Positions 9,045-15,726 of a stretch of 45,126 nt of DNA are shown in pieces. Under the pieces are notes generated by a model that saw nothing but the letters and a program-made list of their open reading frames with translations, was not told the origin of the DNA and searched no databases. A program made the position numbers and the translations under genes. Location: assembly GCA_910589045.1 (NCBI GenBank), contig CAJUSH010000001.1, forward strand, positions 165,955-211,080, written 5' to 3'. Numbering within the stretch: the stretch's first letter is position 1; the number at the start of each line of letters is the position of its first letter. Origin of the DNA: an uncultured Eubacterium sp. GTDB lineage: Bacteria > Bacillota_A > Clostridia > Lachnospirales > Lachnospiraceae.

Positions 9045-9821
9045 ATGGCAGTGCTGTATACCGATTTGGACAATACGATCATCTATTCGTATAAGCATGA
9101 TATCGGCCCGCGCAAAAAACAGGTCGAGCTGTATCAGGGAAGGGAGATTTCGTTCGTTACGGAAAAAACGTATGAGCTGCTCAGGGAGCTGAAAAATCAC
9201 ATCCGGATCATTCCCACGTCAACGCGGACCGTGGAGCAGTATGGGCGGATTGATCTGGGGCTTGGCACCTTTCCGTACGCGCTGGTCTGTAACGGCGGAA
9301 TCCTGCTTCGCGGCGGACGGCGGGACGAGGCGTGGTACCGGGAGTCCCTCAGGCTGACGGCGGACAGCCGGGATACGCTGCAGCGGGCGCTCGAATTGCT
9401 GGAAAGGGATGCAAGGCGAAGCTTTGCGCTTCGGTTTATCGAGGATTTATTTGTCTTTACGAAGTGCGATGAGCCGGAGGCTGTGGCGGACGGCCTGAGG
9501 CAGCAATTGGATCTGCGCATGGTAGATGTGCTCTGTAACGGCACGAAGCTGTACGTCATACCGAAGGCACTCAGCAAAGGGGCTGCGCTCAGGCGGATGA
9601 AGGAATATCTGGAGGATGCGTTTGTCGTCGCCGCGGGGGACAGCGCCTTTGATATTTCCATGCTGCGGGAGGCGGATCTGAGATTTGCACCCGGTGGCTT
9701 TCAGGCTCGTTACGACATCGGGTTTGCGGTGGAGGAGACAGGGCGGGATGCCCTGTTTTCGGATGCATTTCTTGAAAGGCTTTTGCATATTTTATTAGCT
9801 GCGGGAGGAAACGAACCATGA
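9045..9821 (+). CDS. HAD-superfamily (Cof-like) hydrolase of the Ter module
   Basis: A 258-residue haloacid dehalogenase phosphatase. Motif I is DLDNT (residues 7-11, nucleophile and acid Asp), motif II is the Thr/Ser cluster IIPTSTRT, and motifs III/IV are a Lys in SKGAALRRM and the acidic GDSAFDISML. The long segment between motif I and the Lys motif fits a C2-type cap, as in Cof/SPP-like sugar or nucleotide phosphatases. HAD phosphatases are recurrent partners of TerD clusters, where they were predicted to act in synthesis or repair of a small molecule. Its stop overlaps the next terD-like start (ATGA), so the two are translationally coupled. The substrate is unknown. Confidence 0.88.
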   Translation: MAVLYTDLDNTIIYSYKHDIGPRKKQVELYQGREISFVTEKTYELLRELKNHIRIIPTSTRTVEQYGRIDLGLGTFPYALVCNGGILLRGGRRDEAWYRESLRLTADSRDTLQRALELLERDARRSFALRFIEDLFVFTKCDEPEAVADGLRQQLDLRMVDVLCNGTKLYVIPKALSKGAALRRMKEYLEDAFVVAAGDSAFDISMLREADLRFAPGGFQARYDIGFAVEETGRDALFSDAFLERLLHILLAAGGNEP

Positions 9822-10684
9822 TTCAAATACCGATGAAATCCGCAGGCCCCCTGACAAAGCAAACGGTTTTATCCGTGAACCGGCAGTACATACAGGGCGC
9901 CAGGACTTCTGAAAATATCGGCTCTATCAATGACAGACCCGGAAACGGCGGATGCGGAAGCGGCAGACCCGGAAATGTGGAATACGGAAGCGGCAGGCCC
10001 GGAAATGTGGAATACGGAAGCGGCAGACCCGGAAATGTGGGATACCAGAATGACAGATCCGGAAACGAAAGCTATGCCGGAAATAATAACGGGGCCGTGA
10101 GTCCGGCGTGCGGGGAGCACAAGGCCCCTCCGCTGCAAAGGCCTGCGCGAAAGGGACAGAAGGTAGCGCTTGAGGCGGTAGGTCCCCAATCGAAAATTTC
10201 CGCACGGCTTGGCTGGAACGTCACAAATGCCGCCTGCGACGTGGATGTTTCCGCATTTTTGCTCGGTGAAAACGGAAAGGTCCTCGGTGATACGTGGTTT
10301 GTTTTTTACGGGCAGGAAGGAAGCCCCGACGGCAGCACCCGATTTTCGGCCGGACAGGGCGCTGACCGGGAAATGATCGCGATTGATTTTGCAAGGCTGC
10401 ATGCAGGAGTAAACAAGATTGTATTTGTGCTGACGATTAACGAGGCGCTGGAAAAGAGACTGAATTTCAGCATGATCCGGGATGCCTATGTCCGGATTAT
10501 GGATGAGAGGACCGGCACGGAGCTGGTAAGCTTTCAAATGGATGAGTATTATGCGAACGTAACGTCCATGATGATCGGGGAGCTTTACCGGTATCACGGT
10601 TCATGGAAATTCAACGCCATCGGAAACGGTGTTGCGAGGGATCTTGCCGGCTTGTGTGAATTATACGGCGTGCAGGTAATTTAG
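9818..10684 (+). CDS. TerD-domain protein with Gly-rich repeat N-terminus (fourth copy)
   Basis: A 288-residue protein. Residues 1-~105 are low-complexity and hold a Gly/Asn/Arg repeat; residues ~110-288 are a TerD domain (RKGQKVALE start, ARLGWNV, DVDVSAFLLG, WKFNAIGNGV). Unlike the three upstream copies, GLGWD is GWN and the GDNLTG/GDGDDE block is replaced by RFSAGQGADRE, so one or both calcium sites may be lost. RBS GGGAGG lies before ATG 9818, and the start overlaps the HAD stop by 4 bases. The tail may act as a flexible tether or a self-association segment, which is inference. Another reading is that it binds a different ligand or acts as a scaffold for the intact TerD proteins. Confidence 0.88.
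   Translation: MIQIPMKSAGPLTKQTVLSVNRQYIQGARTSENIGSINDRPGNGGCGSGRPGNVEYGSGRPGNVEYGSGRPGNVGYQNDRSGNESYAGNNNGAVSPACGEHKAPPLQRPARKGQKVALEAVGPQSKISARLGWNVTNAACDVDVSAFLLGENGKVLGDTWFVFYGQEGSPDGSTRFSAGQGADREMIAIDFARLHAGVNKIVFVLTINEALEKRLNFSMIRDAYVRIMDERTGTELVSFQMDEYYANVTSMMIGELYRYHGSWKFNAIGNGVARDLAGLCELYGVQVI
9926..10075 (+). repeat. 30-bp in-frame minisatellite in the fourth terD gene
   Basis: Three nearly identical 30-bp units (9956-9985, 9986-10015, 10016-10045) encode GSGRPGNVEY. A degraded unit lies on either side (NDRPGNGGC and NDRSGNESY). The near-identity at DNA level suggests the copy number changes by slippage while the frame is kept. Confidence 0.85.
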
Positions 10685-10697
10685 AGGGGAGAATCAC

Positions 10698-11402
10698 ATG
10701 CTTCAATTTGAAACAATCAATGAGCTGACACTGAAGGTGACCTGCTCGGGAAATGACGTCCTTTTTGCGAAGGCGGGGGCGTTTATCGCCGGAGAAAACG
10801 CAGGTGCGAAAAACTATAAATTTGAAAAGGTTCTGCTGGGACCCCAGAACAATGTGGGGCAGGCGCTGCTTGGGCAGATCGTGCGGCGGGTTACCGGCGA
10901 AAATTTTCCGCTTATGAAGGTAAATCTCAATGGGGATTCCGTTACATATTATGCAAATTACGGGCAGCATGTTGTGATCTATCATCTGGAGCCGGGTGAA
11001 ACGGTTTCCGTGGAATCGGAAAATATTCTGGCATTTACGCAGGACTGCGATTACAGCGTGAGGTTTATAGGGGTAGGCGTGCTATCTCAGAAGGGGCTTG
11101 CCACCTCCACGCTGACTGCCAGAGGCAGCAATGCATACGTGGCCGTTTTGTCGGACGGCAACCCGATTGTCGTCAGCAACGTGAATGCGTATAACACCAT
11201 ATCCGTAGACCCGGACGCAGTCATCTGCTGGATCGGCAACGGACCGTGCGACCCGCAGGTGACGGCGGATGTTTCCTGGAAAACCTTCATCGGCCAGACC
11301 TCCGGGGAGTCGTACCAGTTTGAGTGGCATTCCGGTGCGGGTGTTACCGTGATTCTTCAGCCGTCGGAGCGAAAGGGCGGAATAAAGCTTTCAATGGATT
11401 AA
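10698..11402 (+). CDS. AIM24 family protein
   Basis: A 234-residue protein of the AIM24 family (PF01987, named after a yeast mitochondrial protein). The fold is all-beta with many Gly turns: KAGAFIAGENAGAKNYKFEK near the start, PGETVSVESENILAF in the middle, and a C-terminal Gly-rich end. No signal peptide. Preceded by AGGGGAGAA and 13 bases after the terD stop, so it ends the Ter operon. AIM24/TerD neighbours are common in Firmicutes and Actinobacteria Ter loci. Its biochemical function is not known. It is followed by a hairpin that serves mainly the convergent regulator gene. Confidence 0.85.
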   Translation: MLQFETINELTLKVTCSGNDVLFAKAGAFIAGENAGAKNYKFEKVLLGPQNNVGQALLGQIVRRVTGENFPLMKVNLNGDSVTYYANYGQHVVIYHLEPGETVSVESENILAFTQDCDYSVRFIGVGVLSQKGLATSTLTARGSNAYVAVLSDGNPIVVSNVNAYNTISVDPDAVICWIGNGPCDPQVTADVSWKTFIGQTSGESYQFEWHSGAGVTVILQPSERKGGIKLSMD

Positions 11403-11420
11403 GGATGCTGAGAAAAAGCA

Positions 11421-11465
11421 ATAAAAAAGGACTGCGGGCATACCAGAATTCCGTGCGCAGTCCTT
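11421..11465 (-). terminator. Intrinsic terminator of the DtxR-type regulator gene
   Basis: AAGGACTGCG (11427-11436) and CGCAGTCCTT (11456-11465) form a perfect 10-bp stem. Read leftward the stem is followed by TTTTTTATT, a good terminator for the minus-strand gene. On the plus strand no U-run follows, so it would be a weak stop for the Ter operon. Confidence 0.8.
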
Positions 11466-11470
11466 GTATG

Positions 11471-11839
11471 TTAAAGTGTGATATGCTGTTTCATCGCCTC
11501 AAAGCTTTCCTTGCTGATGACATGCTCGATCTTACAGGCATCCTCGGCGGCTGTTTTTTCGGGTACGCCGAGACTCACCAGATAAGAAGTCAAAAACTCG
11601 TGCCGCTCGTAGATCATCTCCGCGATGGCACGACCCTCGTCCGTGAGATAGATGAACCCGGCATCCGTCACGGTAATATGTTTTTTCTCCCGGAGATTTT
11701 TCATGGCGATGCTGACGCTGGATTTTTTATAATTCAGCTCGTTGGCAATATCCACGGAGCGCACGACCGGAAGCCGTTTGCTCAGAATCAGGATTGTTTC
11801 CAGATAGTTTTCGGCTGATTCGTTTACTACAAGACCCAT
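11471..11839 (-). CDS. DtxR/MntR family metal-dependent transcriptional regulator
   Basis: A 122-residue short-form DtxR/MntR regulator without the C-terminal SH3 domain. An N-terminal winged helix (residues ~5-65, recognition region LNYKKSSVSIAMKNLREK) is followed by a dimerisation and metal-binding part. That part has the metal ligands of the family, seen as ERHEFLTSYL and CKIEHVISKESFEAM. The start is set by GGAGGGGG. It is divergent from feoA-feoA-feoB, and operator-like sequences lie in front of feoA and feoB, so it most likely represses ferrous iron uptake when metal is plentiful. Whether it senses iron or manganese cannot be told from sequence. Confidence 0.9.
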   Translation of the reverse strand: MGLVVNESAENYLETILILSKRLPVVRSVDIANELNYKKSSVSIAMKNLREKKHITVTDAGFIYLTDEGRAIAEMIYERHEFLTSYLVSLGVPEKTAAEDACKIEHVISKESFEAMKQHITL

Positions 11840-11869
11840 CTATAAGCCCCCTCCATTTTCTTACTGTAT

Positions 11870-11950
11870 CCCGCGCCCGGCCTGCATCTGCAGGTGAACA
11901 GGTATTACCCGCGCCCGGCCTGCATCCGCAGGTGGACAGATACTACCCGC
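11870..11950. repeat. 38-bp tandem repeat in the regulator 5' leader
   Basis: The unit begins CCCGCGCCCGGCCTGCAT and recurs with a 38-base period at 11870 and 11908, differing at about four bases, with a third start (CCCGCATCAGG) at 11946. It lies between the regulator's promoter (12026-12054) and its ribosome site, so it is transcribed as leader RNA. Each unit contains a CTGCA(T)-TGCAG self-complementary core. Confidence 0.75.
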
Positions 11951-12025
11951 ATCAGGCCCGAAAACACCTCGCCAAACGCGCATATGATACTATGTCATGA
12001 ACCCTATATTTCGCCAAGTGCTCGT

Positions 12026-12054
12026 ATTATACCATATCTTTCCAAAAAAGACAA
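12026..12054 (-). promoter_or_regulatory. Promoter of the DtxR-type regulator
   Basis: On the minus strand TTGTCT (plus 12049-12054), a 17-base spacer and a perfect TATAAT (plus 12026-12031). It would give a leader of roughly 180 bases that includes the 38-bp repeats. Confidence 0.7.
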
Positions 12055-12094
12055 ATGCGGTTTGAAAATAGTTTGCGGCATAAAATTTCAAAAA

Positions 12095-12110
12095 GTTATT
12101 GACAACTAAC
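12095..12110. promoter_or_regulatory. Candidate DtxR-type operator over the feoA -35 box
   Basis: GTTATTGACAACTAAC, with outer arms GTTA/TAAC, covers the -35 hexamer. Its reverse complement shares GTTAGTTG and the TAA end (11 of 16 positions) with a site at 13001-13016 before feoB. The position fits repression by a metal-loaded regulator. Confidence 0.5.
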
Positions 12111-12127
12111 TGGCAGAAGTATATACT
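12099..12127 (+). promoter_or_regulatory. Strong sigma-A promoter of the feo operon
   Basis: TTGACA at 12099-12104, a 17-base spacer, and TATACT at 12122-12127: a near-consensus promoter. The strength suggests the operon is held off by a repressor and fully expressed in iron shortage. Confidence 0.85.
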
Positions 12128-12238
12128 AACTATCGAAAAGGATATTGAAATGTGAAATGCAAAAGCCTGCGGGTGTCTGTGCCCCGTATCGTTTGGCATC
12201 GGACCGCGGGACAGCGAAATAGGGAAAGGAGATAAATC

Positions 12239-12448
12239 ATGCCCCTGACAATGGCAAAGCAAGGAGAGTCGAACACGATTAAGCGGGTTGGCGGAAAAAA
12301 CGACACAAAGAAGTTTTTAGAGAATTTAGGTTTTGTGGTTGGCGGTGCGGTGACTGTCGTATCTGCCATTGGCGGTAATCTGATCGTGAATGTGAAGGAT
12401 TCCAGGGTTGCACTCGGAAAGGATATGGCGAATAAGATTTTAGTCTAG
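12239..12448 (+). CDS. feoA: FeoA family protein (first)
   Basis: A 69-residue SH3-like FeoA domain. Its key block is the C-terminal GGNLIVNVKDSRVALGKDMANKI, similar to the end of FeoA proteins. RBS AAAGGAG is 8 bases before ATG 12239. FeoA is a small cytosolic accessory of the FeoB ferrous transporter. This copy lacks the PxG core seen in the second FeoA and has a Lys-rich N-terminus, so it is diverged. It is the first gene after the strong promoter and is separated from the second feoA by a terminator-like hairpin, which could keep feoA expression above feoB. Confidence 0.85.
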   Translation: MPLTMAKQGESNTIKRVGGKNDTKKFLENLGFVVGGAVTVVSAIGGNLIVNVKDSRVALGKDMANKILV

Positions 12449-12491
12449 CGGGCCGTCCGGGCGATTGCGGCAGGACATGATGCAGATTTTT

Positions 12492-12535
12492 CGTTACTTT
12501 TACGGCTCGGGAGCCGCTCATAGTAACGGTTTTTC
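12492..12535 (+). terminator. Terminator or attenuator between the two feoA genes
   Basis: CGTTACT (12492-12498) pairs with AGTAACG (12522-12528), and inside it CGGCTC pairs with GAGCCG around GG. GTTTTT follows. It lies inside the operon, so partial termination is expected. Confidence 0.65.
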
Positions 12536-12558
12536 CAAAATAAGAATGGAGGAGTGAT

Positions 12559-12780
12559 ATGGGTACCTTAAAGGATGTGAAGGTCGGGTCAACGGTACGG
12601 GTAGTGAAGCTGAACGGCGAAGGTCCGGTGAAGAGAAGAATTATGGATATGGGAATCACGAAGGGCGTCGAGGTCTATGTGCGCAAGGTAGCACCCCTGG
12701 GAGATCCGGTGGAGGTGAGCGTGCGCGGCTATGAGCTGTCGCTGCGCAAGGCCGATGCGGAGATGGTCGACGTGCAGTGA
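12559..12780 (+). CDS. feoA: FeoA family protein (second)
   Basis: A 73-residue FeoA protein with the canonical pattern: VGSTVRVVKLNGEGPVKRR, then MDMGITKGVEVYV, and PLGDPVEVSVRGYELSLRKADA. RBS GGAGG is correctly placed. It probably docks on the FeoB cytosolic G-domain side and supports Fe2+ import. The last codons (DVQ, stop) fall inside the first unit of a tandem repeat that continues for 150 bases past the gene, which suggests the repeat arose from the gene's own 3' end. The distance to feoB is 319 bases, unusually large for a feo operon. Confidence 0.93.
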   Translation: MGTLKDVKVGSTVRVVKLNGEGPVKRRIMDMGITKGVEVYVRKVAPLGDPVEVSVRGYELSLRKADAEMVDVQ

Positions 12781-12930
12781 AGGGACTGCGTCGGGCGAAG
12801 ATGATCGGCGTGCAGTGAAGGGCTGCATCGGGCGAAGATGGTTGACGTGCAGTGAAGGGACTGCGTCGGGCGAAGATGATCGGCGTGCAGTGAAGGGCTG
12901 CGTCGGGAGGAGATGACTGGCGTGCAGTGA
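12771..12930 (+). repeat. 37/38-bp tandem repeat seeded by the feoA 3' end
   Basis: CGTGCAGTGA occurs at 12771, 12809, 12846, 12884 and 12921, spaced 38, 37, 38 and 37 bases. The intervening sequence is GGG(A)CTGCGTCGGGCGAAGATG plus about 6 bases. The first copy is the end of feoA including its stop codon. Alternate units resemble each other most (75-bp higher-order period), so expansion happened by doubling. Confidence 0.9.
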
Positions 12931-13099
12931 AGGGACTGCGTCGGACGGACAGGATGGCGGGTAAAGCGGTTCGGAAACGGACTTTTCTTTTTTACAATGA
13001 GTTAGTTGATGCTAATAAAAAGAAGCCTGTGCAAACCACTGCCCCAACATATTGTACGAGAAAAGAAATGTTAAATGTTACATAGAAAGGAAAATGATT
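12781..13099 (+). other. Interval between feoA and feoB
   Basis: 319 bases without a gene. The first half is the 37/38-bp repeat. The second half holds TTTACA (12991-12996), 16 bases and TAATAA (13013-13018), a possible weak promoter overlapped by the second operator candidate, then an A-rich leader with RBS AGAAAGG. The open frame through the repeats is a repeat artefact. Confidence 0.6.
13001..13016. promoter_or_regulatory. Candidate DtxR-type operator before feoB
   Basis: GTTAGTTGATGCTAAT shares its first 8 bases exactly with the reverse complement of the site over the feoA promoter, and has TTAG/CTAA arms. It overlaps a possible feoB promoter. Two related sites in one operon favour a real regulator target. 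Confidence 0.5.
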
Positions 13100-15262
13100 A
13101 TGGCAGTAAAAATTGCGCTTGCCGGAAATCCAAACTCCGGCAAGACAACATTATTCAATGCACTGACCGGCTCCAACCAGTTTGTGGGAAACTGGCCGGG
13201 GGTTACGGTGGAAAAGAAGGAGGGAAAGCTCAAAGGCCACAAGGATGTGGTCATCATGGACCTTCCGGGTATCTACTCTCTTTCCCCCTATACGCTGGAG
13301 GAGGTCGTAGCGCGTAATTATTTGATCGGCGAGCGGCCGGATGCGATTTTGAATATCGTGGACGGAACAAACCTGGAGCGTAATCTATATTTAACGACGC
13401 AGCTTTTGGAACTGGGCATTCCGATGGTAATCGCTGTCAACATGGCAGACATTATGGCAAAAAACGGCGATAAGCTCCAGGCTGCCGAATTGTCAAAGCA
13501 GCTGGGCTGTGAGGTGCTGGAAATCTCCGCACTGAAGGGAACCGGCGTCCAGAAGGCCGCGGAAAAAGCGGTCGCCCTGGCGGCGGAAAAGGCGTCGGCT
13601 CCCGCGCCTGTTGCCTTTGATGCGACGATTGAGGCGGCTATAAACGGTGTCGGTGCAAAGCTTTCCGGGGTGCCGGAGGCACAGAAGCGCTTCTTTGCGA
13701 TCAAGCTGCTGGAGCGTGACGATAAGATCGGTCAAAATTTAAGCAGTGTCCCTTCTGTGGATGTGGAAATCGAGAAAATGGAGCGTGCCATGGACGACGA
13801 TGCGGAGAGCATTATTACAAACGCGCGCTACGAGTATATTTCATCCATTATCAGTAAATGTATTACCAGGGCAGGCGCGAAGGAGGCGCTGACGGTTTCC
13901 GACAAGATTGACCGGATCGTGACAAACCGGATTCTGGCGCTGCCGATTTTCGTAGTGATTATGTTTGTGGTATACTATGTATCGGTGTCCACCGTCGGCG
14001 CTTTTGTGACGGACTGGACGAACGATGTGCTTTTCGGGGAAATCATTCCCCCGGCCGTTGAAGCCGGACTCGAGGCGGTCGGCTGTGCCGACTGGCTGAT
14101 GGGCTTGATTCTTGACGGTATTGTTGCAGGCGTGGGAGCCGTGCTTGGCTTCGTGCCCCAGATGCTGGTGCTGTTTCTTTTTCTGGCATTTCTGGAGGCC
14201 TGCGGCTACATGGCGCGTGTCGCATTTATCATGGACCGTATTTTCCGCAAGTTCGGGCTGTCGGGAAAATCCTTTATCCCGATGCTCATCGGCTCCGGCT
14301 GCGGCGTGCCCGGTGTCATGGCATCCCGTACCATCGAGAGTGACCGTGACCGCAAGATGACGATTATGACAACGACCTTTATTCCCTGCGGTGCAAAGCT
14401 GCCGATTATCGCGATGATCGCGGGTGCGTTTTTCGGAAATTCCGGCTGGGTCGCATGGAGTGCATGGCTCATCGGTATCGCGGCAATCGTCTGCTCCGGT
14501 ATTATTCTGAAGAAAACAAGGATGTTTGCGGGCGATCCGGCTCCGTTTGTCATGGAGCTTCCCGCCTACCATATGCCTACTGTCGGGAACGTCCTGCGCT
14601 CCATGTGGGAGCGCGGCTGGTCCTTCATTAAAAAGGCGGGCACGATCATCCTGCTCTCCACGATTGTACTGTGGTTTTTGATGAGCTTCGGCTGGATTGA
14701 CGGAAGCTTCGGCATGCTGGAGGCAGAGCAATTGGATGCCAGCATTCTGGCAAAGCTCGGAAGCGCGATTGGCTGGATTTTTGCGCCCCTGGGCTGGACA
14801 CAGGCCGGACAGGGCTGGCGGATGGCAGTTGCGGCGGTAACCGGTCTGATTGCGAAAGAAAATGTGGTTGCGACGTTTGGCATGCTCTTTGGCTTTGCCG
14901 AGGTCGCAGAGGACGGCGCGGAGATCTGGGGAGAGCTTTCAAGCGTGATGACTCCCGTCGCAGCCTACGGATTTATGGTGTTTAATCTGCTGTGCGCTCC
15001 CTGCTTTGCGGCGATGGGCGCGATCAAGCGGGAGATGAACAATACAAAATGGTTCTGGTTTGCGATTGGCTATCAGTGTATTCTTGCATATATTGTTGCG
15101 ATGTGCATTTACCAGATCGGAACCGTATTTACAACCGGTGCATTCGGGATCGGAACGATCGCTGCGGTGCTGTTTGTCATCGCATTCATCTATCTTCTGG
15201 TACGCCCCTATAAGGTGAGCGACCGCCTGGAGACAAACGTGAAGGCTGCAAGAGCAAAATAA
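13100..15262 (+). CDS. feoB: Ferrous iron transporter FeoB
   Basis: A 720-residue membrane GTPase. The N-terminal G domain has GNPNSGKTTLFN (G1), NWPGVTVEKKEG (switch I), DLPGIYSL (G3), NMAD (G4) and SALKG (G5). It is followed by the helical GDI region and about ten membrane helices with the two Gate motifs (GCGVPG near plus 14300 and a second in the C-terminal half, around APCFAAMGA). It imports Fe2+ across the cytoplasmic membrane. ATG 13100 is chosen: AGAAAGG is 9 bases upstream, while the upstream in-frame start at 13052 has none and ATG 13094 is too close. Length and motifs are complete. Confidence 0.97.
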   Translation: MAVKIALAGNPNSGKTTLFNALTGSNQFVGNWPGVTVEKKEGKLKGHKDVVIMDLPGIYSLSPYTLEEVVARNYLIGERPDAILNIVDGTNLERNLYLTTQLLELGIPMVIAVNMADIMAKNGDKLQAAELSKQLGCEVLEISALKGTGVQKAAEKAVALAAEKASAPAPVAFDATIEAAINGVGAKLSGVPEAQKRFFAIKLLERDDKIGQNLSSVPSVDVEIEKMERAMDDDAESIITNARYEYISSIISKCITRAGAKEALTVSDKIDRIVTNRILALPIFVVIMFVVYYVSVSTVGAFVTDWTNDVLFGEIIPPAVEAGLEAVGCADWLMGLILDGIVAGVGAVLGFVPQMLVLFLFLAFLEACGYMARVAFIMDRIFRKFGLSGKSFIPMLIGSGCGVPGVMASRTIESDRDRKMTIMTTTFIPCGAKLPIIAMIAGAFFGNSGWVAWSAWLIGIAAIVCSGIILKKTRMFAGDPAPFVMELPAYHMPTVGNVLRSMWERGWSFIKKAGTIILLSTIVLWFLMSFGWIDGSFGMLEAEQLDASILAKLGSAIGWIFAPLGWTQAGQGWRMAVAAVTGLIAKENVVATFGMLFGFAEVAEDGAEIWGELSSVMTPVAAYGFMVFNLLCAPCFAAMGAIKREMNNTKWFWFAIGYQCILAYIVAMCIYQIGTVFTTGAFGIGTIAAVLFVIAFIYLLVRPYKVSDRLETNVKAARAK

Positions 15263-15320
15263 TGTGGTATGATAGGAACATCCGGCTAGGAATCAGCGGG
15301 ATTGGCAGGCAATACCCGAA

Positions 15321-15332
15321 ATACCCGGGTAT
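15321..15332. promoter_or_regulatory. 12-bp perfect palindrome before the FeoB-associated gene
   Basis: ATACCCGGGTAT is a perfect palindrome, preceded by a direct half-copy (ATACCCG at 15312). It lies in the 148-base gap between feoB and the small gene, close to a possible -10 TATACT at about 15371. Function unknown; it may be an operator or chance. Confidence 0.3.
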
Positions 15333-15410
15333 CTGACGAACGCGGGCTGAAGGCCGGACAGGAAATTCATGTATACTGTATCACCACAGGAAAGAAGGAG
15401 GGAATCACAG

Positions 15411-15545
15411 ATGGGAACATTTATCGTATTGGTTGGCCTGGGTGCGGTGGTAGCCCTCATTATCCGAAGCATGATCAGGGATAAGAAAAGTGGCAAATCT
15501 CCCGTTTGCGGTGGAGACTGCAGCCAGTGCAAAGGATGCCATTAA
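15411..15545 (+). CDS. FeoB-associated Cys-rich membrane protein
   Basis: A 44-residue protein. One N-terminal membrane helix (residues ~3-20, IVLVGLGAVVALII) is followed by a basic RSMIRDKKSGK stretch and a C-terminal Cys cluster CGGDCSQCKGCH. This is the pattern of the FeoB-associated Cys-rich family (PF12669), found next to feoB in Firmicutes. RBS AAGGAGGG is 8 bases before ATG. It probably sits in the membrane with the Cys tail in the cytosol and may receive or sense iron delivered by FeoB; this role is inferred. The operon ends at a strong terminator 42 bases downstream. Confidence 0.9.
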   Translation: MGTFIVLVGLGAVVALIIRSMIRDKKSGKSPVCGGDCSQCKGCH

Positions 15546-15587
15546 CCATTCCTTTATCATACAAACATACAAGCGTAAGCCATACGC

Positions 15588-15622
15588 GCAAAAAAGCTGG
15601 GGGATTCCTCCGGCTTTTTTGC
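15588..15622. terminator. Strong terminator ending the feo operon
   Basis: GCAAAAAAGCTGG pairs with CCGGCTTTTTTGC (13 pairs, one G-U) around a 9-base loop. The A-run and T-run make it work in both directions. Confidence 0.9.
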
Positions 15623-15726
15623 ATATTTTGGACAGAATCCAGGATTGCCTTTTTTACCCGGACAGGCTACAATAAATAGCAGGAAGCGGATAATTTATGG
15701 GAACGGATGAAAACAGGTGAAAATGT

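Larger units (their letters stand above)
11840..12238. other. Divergent regulatory interval between the DtxR regulator and feoA
   Basis: This 399-base gap contains no convincing gene. It holds, from left to right, the regulator's ribosome site, the 38-bp repeats, the leftward promoter (12026-12054), the rightward feoA promoter with overlapping operator candidate (12095-12127), and a ~105-base feoA leader. The leader contains GTGTCTGTGCCCCGT...GACAGCGAAATAGGG without a clear terminator. Confidence 0.75.

Noticed and set aside
11324..11818. 164-codon plus-strand frame opposite the DtxR-type regulator
   Set aside because: It starts inside the AIM24 gene in another frame and crosses the terminator; the minus-strand regulator is well supported.
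12731..12916. A 61-codon frame through the repeat after feoA
   Set aside because: It is produced by the 37/38-bp repeat, overlaps feoA out of frame and has no ribosome site.
12771..12930. CRISPR array
   Set aside because: Period is 37-38 bases with no unique spacers; every base of the unit repeats, so it is a simple tandem repeat.
13841..14731. A 296-codon minus-strand frame opposite feoB
   Set aside because: Rich in His/Gln/Arg as expected for the reverse of membrane-protein codons; feoB is intact on the other strand.
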